Assembly: GCF_026626335.1 (NCBI RefSeq)
Contig: NZ_JAPNTZ010000004.1
Span: forward strand, 599,340-663,339
Direction: 5' to 3'
Source of the DNA: Paractinoplanes pyxinae
Lineage (GTDB): Bacteria > Actinomycetota > Actinomycetes > Mycobacteriales > Micromonosporaceae
Length of the DNA: 64,000 bases
In this document: piece after piece, positions 58,921 through 64,000 of the stretch
How positions within the stretch are numbered: the first letter of the stretch is position 1
Layout of the letters: each line of letters opens with the position of its first letter
The notes under the pieces: generated by a model
Database searches by the model: none
Told to the model about the DNA's origin: nothing
The model's input: the letters and a program-made list of their open reading frames with translations, nothing else
Translations under genes and position numbers: made by a program

Positions 58921-61900
58921 GGGCCGCAGCTGATTTCGCGTACGCGGGATCGCCCGTCAACGCGTGCAGGGCCGCATCGACCGGTCCGGCGTAGAGGGTG
59001 CCCGAGTCGAGCCCGGCGACCCGGCCGGCGAACGGCAGCAACTCGGCGAGCAGTGATGCGCCGGTTTCGACGTCGCCGAGCCGGGCCGCCGCGTGCGCCC
59101 GCAGCGTGGTGAACCCCAGCCAGTAGTAGTTGCGGTCGATCGGCCGGCGCCCGGCCCACACCTGTCGGGCCACCTCCGGGTCGCCCGCGTCGAGCAGCGC
59201 CAGCACCAGCGGGTCGCTCACCCGGCCCGGGTACACGGCCTCGACCGCGGTCAGCTCGTCGCGCAGCGGGGCGAAGTCGCCGCGGGCCACCGCCGCCCCG
59301 ACCCGCCCGACGGTGGCCATGGCGGCGCCGTTGAGCGCGCCGTGCTCGGCCAGCCGCCGGCTCACCTCCTCGTACCGGTCGAGGGCTTCGTCGACCCGCC
59401 CGGCCAGCAGCTCGAGCAGCGCCGTGAAGATGCCGACCACCGCCAGCAGGCTGCCCAGCTGGCCGGTGGTCGAGCGGGCCACGGCCAGTTCCATCTCGGC
59501 CCGGGCCCGGTCGAGCTCGGTGTGGGCGGCCGAGTCGAGGAAGAGCAGCCAGTGCGCGACCGCCTCGTGGTCGATCTGGCCGGCCGCGACCGCGCACGCC
59601 AGGTACTCCTCGGCCACCGCCCGGCGTTCCTCGCGCAGGTCCGGGCCGAGTGCCGCGTACGCCCGCACGTTGAGCGCCGCGCACAGCAGGCGCGCGTCGT
59701 CCACCCCGCGGGCCAGGGTCAGGGCCCCGGCGCTGACCCGCTGGGCTTCGGCCTCGTCGTATCCCTCCAGCTCGCGGAAGAGGGCGAGAAGGAGCCGTAC
59801 GCGCAGGTCGTCGGGAAGGTCGCCGGTGAGCCGGGCTTCGATGGCGGCGACGGCGGCCGCTGACGGTTCACGCCCGTCGCGGGTGGTCCAGATGAGCGGC
59901 GCGTCCCAGGCCACCAGCAATTCGGTGTCGTCGTGGGCGGCGAGCGCGTTCAGATAGATGGACCGCGCCCGTACGAAGTCGCCGGCCCGCGCGTGCGCGG
60001 TGACGGCCGGCGCCAGCAGCTCGACGGCCGGACCGGTGGCCCGGGTGCCGGCCAGCTGCCGCAACCGCAGCGCCTGCCGCCATTCGCCGGCCGCTTCCCG
60101 CCACGATCCGGCGCGCTCGGCCGCGCGGGCGGCGTTTACCGCGTACGGAACTGCCTCACTCGCCGTGGCCGGGCCGGCCGCCGCGGCCGCGTGCCGGGCC
60201 AGGGTGGCCGCGTCCGCCTGGCCGTCCAGCGTCTCGAGGGCGCGGGTGTGCAACCGCGCCCGGCGCAGCAGGGGAGTGTCCTCGTAGAGCGTGTCCCGCA
60301 CCAGCGCGTGCGTGAACCGCACCTGCCCGGGCGCGGGCTCGTCGAGCAGCCCGGCCAGCACCGCCGCCTCCAGCGAGTCGAGCAGGTCGTCCGGCTCGCG
60401 CCCGGCCACCGCGGCCAGCACGTCCAGGTCGGCCTCGCGCCCCAGCACGGCCACCTGCCGCAGCGTGGTCGCCACGGCGTCGGGCAGGCGGGCGATACGG
60501 CGGCGCAACACTTCCCGTACGCCCGCGGGGATGCCCGACCCGGCCGCGCCGGCGCCCTCGGCCGCGATCAGCCGGGCCAGCTCGCGCACGAACAGCGGGT
60601 TGCCGTTGGTGCGCTCGGCCACCATGGCCAGCAGCTCGGGACCGGCCTCGGCCAGCCCGTGCCGGCGGGCCAGTTCGGCCACGGCGGCCGGGGCCAGCCC
60701 GCGCAGCACCAGGTGGGCCGCGGTGGCGCCGAGCAGCGCGCCGATGGTCGCGTCGAGCTCGTCGCCGCGGTCGGTGGTGCGATAGGTGACCAGCACGAGC
60801 AGCGGTCGCCCGGCCTGCTGGGCGACCACCTGCCGCAGCAGCTGCAGGGTGAGGTCGTCGGCGCGGTGCACGTCGTCGAGCAGCACGGCCGTGCGCCCGG
60901 TGTCGAGCGCGGCGGCGATCGACCGGCCCAGCTCGAACGGGTTGGGGGATTCGGCCCCGGCCAGGCCGGTCGTGTTCAGGGCTTCGGCCCAGGGCCAGCC
61001 GGGTGGGGCGCCCGACACCTCGGGGCAGCGCCCGCGGCGGGTCTGCCAGCCCACCTCGGCCAGCATGGCCAGCGCCGCCTCGGCCAGGGTGGTCTTGCCG
61101 GCGCCGGCCTCACCGCCGATCAGGACGACGCGCGCGCCGTGCAGCGCGGCCTCCTCGGCGGCGGCCGCCACGGTGGCCAGTTCCGCCTCGCGGCCCCAGG
61201 TGGCCGGCGCGGCGAGGACCGGAACGGCGACCTCGCCCAGCAGCGCCGGGGCCTGGGTGAGGATGGCCGATTCGAGCGCGCGCAGCACCGGCCCGGGGTC
61301 GACGCCCAGCTCGTCGGCCAGGTGGTCGCGGGTGCGGCGCAGCACGGCCAGCGCGTCGCCCTGGCGCCCGCACCGGTAGAGGGCGAGCGCGAGCAAGCGT
61401 ACGGCGGCCTCGCGGCCCGGGTTGTCGTGCAGGTGGCGCTCCAGTTCGGCGACCACCACAGCCGAGCGGCCCAGCGCGAGCTGCGCCTCGGCCCGGGACT
61501 CGACGGCCAGCAGCCGCAGCTCGGCCAGGCGGGCCACCTCGGGCACGGCCCACGGCTCGGCCGCCACTTCGGCGTACGCGTCCCCCTGCCAGCACTCCAG
61601 CGCGTCGGTCAGCAGTCGCAGCTGGTCGGCGGGCGCGGCCGTGGCGGACCGGCGTACCAGGGCGTCGAAGCGCCACGCATCCACGGCCTCGGGCGGCAGC
61701 CGCAGCGCGTACCCGGGCGGGGCGCTGACCAGCACGGTGGCCGGGGTGCGCGGGGCCCGCCCCGGTTCGAGCGCCCGGCGCAGATGGGAGATGTGCACCT
61801 GCAACGTGGCCAGGGCCTTGGCCGGCGCGTCGGCGCCGCCCCACAAGTCGTCGACGAGGCGGTCGGCCGAGACGACCTCGCCACCCGCGACAGCGAGACG

Positions 61901-61990
61901 TGCGAGCACGGCCCGCTGCCGCGGCCCACCGAGGTCGGCGGCTGCGCCCCGGACGGTGGCGCGCAGCGGGCCCAGAACGGAGAGGAACAC
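58880..61990 (-). CDS. BTAD/SARP-type transcriptional activator with AAA ATPase
   Basis: A 1036-residue regulator. It begins with an OmpR-like winged helix (VLGPLRATVRGAAADLGGPRQRAVLARLA; QVHISHLRRALEPG), then a BTAD helical domain (about 105-245), an AAA/NACHT ATPase with Walker A GGEAGAGKT (292-300) and Walker B TAVLLDDVHRADD, and about 550 residues of TPR-like helices. This is the AfsR/SARP-large architecture that activates secondary-metabolite or developmental genes. GTG 61990 is the start. No biosynthetic cluster lies in the window. Its 3' end overlaps the hemerythrin gene by 41 bp. Confidence 0.92.
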   Translation of the reverse strand: MFLSVLGPLRATVRGAAADLGGPRQRAVLARLAVAGGEVVSADRLVDDLWGGADAPAKALATLQVHISHLRRALEPGRAPRTPATVLVSAPPGYALRLPPEAVDAWRFDALVRRSATAAPADQLRLLTDALECWQGDAYAEVAAEPWAVPEVARLAELRLLAVESRAEAQLALGRSAVVVAELERHLHDNPGREAAVRLLALALYRCGRQGDALAVLRRTRDHLADELGVDPGPVLRALESAILTQAPALLGEVAVPVLAAPATWGREAELATVAAAAEEAALHGARVVLIGGEAGAGKTTLAEAALAMLAEVGWQTRRGRCPEVSGAPPGWPWAEALNTTGLAGAESPNPFELGRSIAAALDTGRTAVLLDDVHRADDLTLQLLRQVVAQQAGRPLLVLVTYRTTDRGDELDATIGALLGATAAHLVLRGLAPAAVAELARRHGLAEAGPELLAMVAERTNGNPLFVRELARLIAAEGAGAAGSGIPAGVREVLRRRIARLPDAVATTLRQVAVLGREADLDVLAAVAGREPDDLLDSLEAAVLAGLLDEPAPGQVRFTHALVRDTLYEDTPLLRRARLHTRALETLDGQADAATLARHAAAAAGPATASEAVPYAVNAARAAERAGSWREAAGEWRQALRLRQLAGTRATGPAVELLAPAVTAHARAGDFVRARSIYLNALAAHDDTELLVAWDAPLIWTTRDGREPSAAAVAAIEARLTGDLPDDLRVRLLLALFRELEGYDEAEAQRVSAGALTLARGVDDARLLCAALNVRAYAALGPDLREERRAVAEEYLACAVAAGQIDHEAVAHWLLFLDSAAHTELDRARAEMELAVARSTTGQLGSLLAVVGIFTALLELLAGRVDEALDRYEEVSRRLAEHGALNGAAMATVGRVGAAVARGDFAPLRDELTAVEAVYPGRVSDPLVLALLDAGDPEVARQVWAGRRPIDRNYYWLGFTTLRAHAAARLGDVETGASLLAELLPFAGRVAGLDSGTLYAGPVDAALHALTGDPAYAKSAAALTESLRTPGSRGA

Positions 61991-62050
61991 TGCCCGTAAG
62001 GTACCCGGAAGATCCCTCGGCGCGGCCCCTCCGAAAGGCTGATATCCAGG

Positions 62051-63265
62051 TCAGGGGGTACGGCTGATCCGCTCGTAGGTGTCGGTCGAGACGTCGCGGT
62101 TGCCGTAGCTGATCAGGGTGGTGTCGGAACACAGGTAGGGCAGGTCGCCGCCCACCGACTCGATGCGCTTGTCCATGACCGTGCGGCCGTTGCGGGTGAT
62201 CGTGAGCGTGCGGCTGCCCCGGATCTCGCTCGAGTAGATGCGGCCGTTGCGGGTGCGGACGCGGCCCGTCTCGGTGCCGCGGAATGTCTCGACGTACCTG
62301 GCGCCCTTGATCGTGGCGGTCAGCGGCCCGGACTTGTTCCAGTCGGTCAGCACCCGGCCGTCCGGGAAGATCCGCATGAGCACGCCGCGGCCGCCGATGA
62401 ACCGCGAGTCGACCCCCTCGAAGTGGTTGACCACCTCGATCGTGGTCTGCCGCCACCGCCCGACCAGGCAGTCGTCGAGCAGCGGGTTCGTCTTCTTGGG
62501 GGCCGGCTTCGAGGAGGACGGCGGTGCGGGTCTCGAGGGCGAGGGGACCGCGGCCGGAGTGTCGCCGCCGGAGCGGCCGGCGGCCCACGCGATGCCGCCT
62601 GCCAGCAGCACCACCACGGCCACACCGGCCGCGATCCCGACCGTGCGCGAGCGGGCCCTCAGCGGCAGCAGCACGGTGTGGGCGGTGGCGGTCGGGCCGT
62701 CAGCGCGCTGCGCTTCGGTCGGGGCGGCCACGGTGTCCGAGGGCGCGACGACCGTGTCGGAGGTGGGCTTGCGGCGGGGCTTCTGCGGTGGCAGGGCGGC
62801 CACCGCGGCGAGCAGGGGCCGGGCCTGGTCGGCGGTGAGGCGGCGGGCCGGATCCTTCTCGAGGAGTCCCTTGATGACGGGCCACACCTTCCCGCCGTAC
62901 GCGGGAGGGGTTGGTCTTGACGTGAGAACGGCCGCGAAGGTGGCCTGCGTGTCCTCCCGCTGGAACGGAGAGGTTCCGGTCAGTGCGGCATAGAGCGTGA
63001 CGCCGAGCGCCCACAAGTCACCCGCCGTCGTGGCCGGCTTGCCGTTGATCCGCTCGGGCGCCAGATACGACGGCGACCCCACGAGCTGGCCCGTGGCGGT
63101 GAGCGCGGTCGCGTCGTCGATGGCCGCGATGCCGAAGTCGGTCAGCACCACCCGGTCGCCGTCGAGCAGGATGTTGGCCGGCTTCACGTCCCGGTGCAGG
63201 ATGCCCTCGCGGTGCGCCGCGCGCAGGGCGTCGAGCACGGCGAGCCGCGCCTGCCCCTGGGTCAC
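62051..63265 (-). CDS. Membrane Ser/Thr kinase-like protein lacking the N-lobe
   Basis: A 404-residue protein. The kinase C-lobe is intact: HRDVKPAN (24-31), DFG (43-45), LAPE (68-71) and DLWALGVTLYAALTG. The first 110 or so residues expected of a Hanks-type kinase (glycine-rich loop, VAxK lysine, helix C Glu) are absent; the protein opens at helix E (ARLAVLDALRAAHREG). After a Pro-rich linker comes a membrane helix (208-229) and an extracytoplasmic beta-rich domain of about 145 residues. GTG 63265 overlaps the stop of the GGDEF gene. Either a pseudokinase receptor or a deletion product. Confidence 0.85.
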   Translation of the reverse strand: MTQGQARLAVLDALRAAHREGILHRDVKPANILLDGDRVVLTDFGIAAIDDATALTATGQLVGSPSYLAPERINGKPATTAGDLWALGVTLYAALTGTSPFQREDTQATFAAVLTSRPTPPAYGGKVWPVIKGLLEKDPARRLTADQARPLLAAVAALPPQKPRRKPTSDTVVAPSDTVAAPTEAQRADGPTATAHTVLLPLRARSRTVGIAAGVAVVVLLAGGIAWAAGRSGGDTPAAVPSPSRPAPPSSSKPAPKKTNPLLDDCLVGRWRQTTIEVVNHFEGVDSRFIGGRGVLMRIFPDGRVLTDWNKSGPLTATIKGARYVETFRGTETGRVRTRNGRIYSSEIRGSRTLTITRNGRTVMDKRIESVGGDLPYLCSDTTLISYGNRDVSTDTYERISRTP

Positions 63266-64000
63266 ATAGAGAAACTTAGTGGTTCCGCGCTCTTGCGCCG
63301 CGCCTTGGTGCGGTACATGGCGGCGTCGGCCTCGCGCAGCAGGTGGCCCGCGTCGGCCGGGGAGCCGGTGGCCAGGCCGACGCTGGCGCCGACCGTGACG
63401 TCGGCCAGGCCGGGCAGCATGATCGGCGCCTCGATGGCGGCGGCCAGCCCGTCTGCGGTGGCCGGGCCCGGCACCAGGACGGCGAACTCGTCGCCGCCGA
63501 GCCGGACGGCCAGCCCGTCGTGCGGTGTCCAGGCCGTCAGGCGCTCGGCCACGGCCACCAGCACCTGGTCGCCCGCGTGGTGGCCGTAGGAGTCGTTGAC
63601 CGGCTTGAACCCGTCCAGGTCGACGAGCAGCACGCTGACCGGCTCGCCGGCCGGCAGCTCCCCGAGGCGCTGCTCGAGCAGGCTGCGGTTGGCCAGGCCG
63701 GTCAGCGCGTCGTGGGTGGCCCGGTGGCGCAGTTCGTCGTGCAGCTCGCGCACCTCGGCCATCTTGTTGTCCAGCTCGGCCAGCAGTCGCTCGTTGTCGG
63801 TGAACGCCGCGACCTGCCGGGACAGCACCAGCGCGGTGATCGCCACCGCGCCCACGGCGACACCCCAGATCCGCAGGTCGCCGCCGCGGCCGAGCAGCGC
63901 GGCAACCAGCAGCAGCTGCACGGCCACGACGGCCACGTACGGCAGCCGGCTCGACCGCCGCCGGGCCGGCTCGGCGGGCCGGGGGGGGGGCCCCCCCCCT
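63262..64000 (-). CDS. Diguanylate cyclase (GGDEF), C-terminal part
   Basis: The frame is open to the right edge, so the N-terminus is missing. Two membrane helices (about LPYVAVVAVQLLLVAALL and IWGVAVGAVAITALVLS) are followed by a linker helix (NERLLAELDNKMAEVRELHDEL) and a GGDEF domain: ATHDALTGLANR, LLVDLDGFKPVNDSYGH and RLGGDEFAVLVPG. The catalytic GGDEF is intact, so c-di-GMP synthesis is likely; the RxxD inhibitory site five residues before is TPHD and thus lost. Its stop overlaps the start of the kinase-like gene (GTGA). The last 20 bases are G and C homopolymers. Confidence 0.9.
   Translation of the reverse strand, partial: GGGPPPRPAEPARRRSSRLPYVAVVAVQLLLVAALLGRGGDLRIWGVAVGAVAITALVLSRQVAAFTDNERLLAELDNKMAEVRELHDELRHRATHDALTGLANRSLLEQRLGELPAGEPVSVLLVDLDGFKPVNDSYGHHAGDQVLVAVAERLTAWTPHDGLAVRLGGDEFAVLVPGPATADGLAAAIEAPIMLPGLADVTVGASVGLATGSPADAGHLLREADAAMYRTKARRKSAEPLSFSM

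Noticed and set aside
1..64000. tRNA or rRNA genes, prophage or plasmid functions
   Set aside because: No cloverleaf-like stretches with TTCGA arms, no rRNA signature, and no integrase, replication or structural phage genes were found.

Overview
The window looks like chromosomal DNA of a high-G+C actinomycete. Codons end overwhelmingly in G or C, GTG starts are common, start-stop overlaps (ATGA/GTGA) are frequent, and the gene types (DUF574 methyltransferase, large LuxR ATPases, BTAD regulators, XRE/MetAP pair, LTD and LPXTG secreted proteins) fit Micromonosporaceae, perhaps an Actinoplanes relative. That taxon is inference from gene style. No rRNA, tRNA, CRISPR array, prophage or complete insertion sequence was seen.

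Layout. 1-6 kb: 5' part of a large ATPase regulator, a three-gene set (small protein, DUF1772 membrane protein, FAD monooxygenase), an epoxide hydrolase divergent from an ArsR-type regulator, and an AlkA-like glycosylase. 6-9.3 kb: a two-component system and an acyltransferase. 9.4-14.2 kb: a membrane protein, a metzincin-like protease with a HEAT-like partner, an MFS exporter divergent from a second ArsR-type regulator, and a SUKH protein. 14.2-18.2 kb: a complete ferric-siderophore ABC importer with a promoter overlapped by an IdeR/DmdR iron box. 18.2-27.7 kb: three large LuxR-type ATPase regulators with an AEC transporter and a CMD protein; the middle regulator carries two in-frame tandem repeats. 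27.7-32 kb: an LTD secreted protein, a decayed IS3-type transposase, PrsW, a PucR regulator and a secreted hydrolase. 32.2-38.4 kb: a xylo-oligosaccharide system (LacI regulator, operator and promoter, binding protein, two permeases, GH120 beta-xylosidase). 38.4-47.4 kb: small regulators and enzymes, a CBS-BON protein, a CPA1 antiporter, an FAD-linked oxidase, two alpha/beta hydrolases and a second PucR-type regulator. 47.4-50.2 kb: three secreted proteins of unknown role. 50.3-58.9 kb: methyltransferase, MerR-MFS pair, SDR, GNAT, LPXTG protein, a frameshifted DUF1152 gene, a MetAP/XRE divergent pair and a hemerythrin. 58.9-64 kb: a BTAD-AAA regulator, a kinase-like receptor lacking its N-lobe, and a GGDEF protein running off the right edge.

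The clearest functional units are the iron importer and the xylo-oligosaccharide operon, each with a readable promoter and operator. The most unusual items are the repeat-bearing LuxR regulator, the N-lobe-less kinase fused by a GTGA overlap to a diguanylate cyclase gene, the cytoplasmic metzincin/HEAT pair, and an SD-spaced ATC as possible start of the ArsR-type regulator. Nine convergent gene pairs overlap tail to tail, so 3' ends here are unusually compact.
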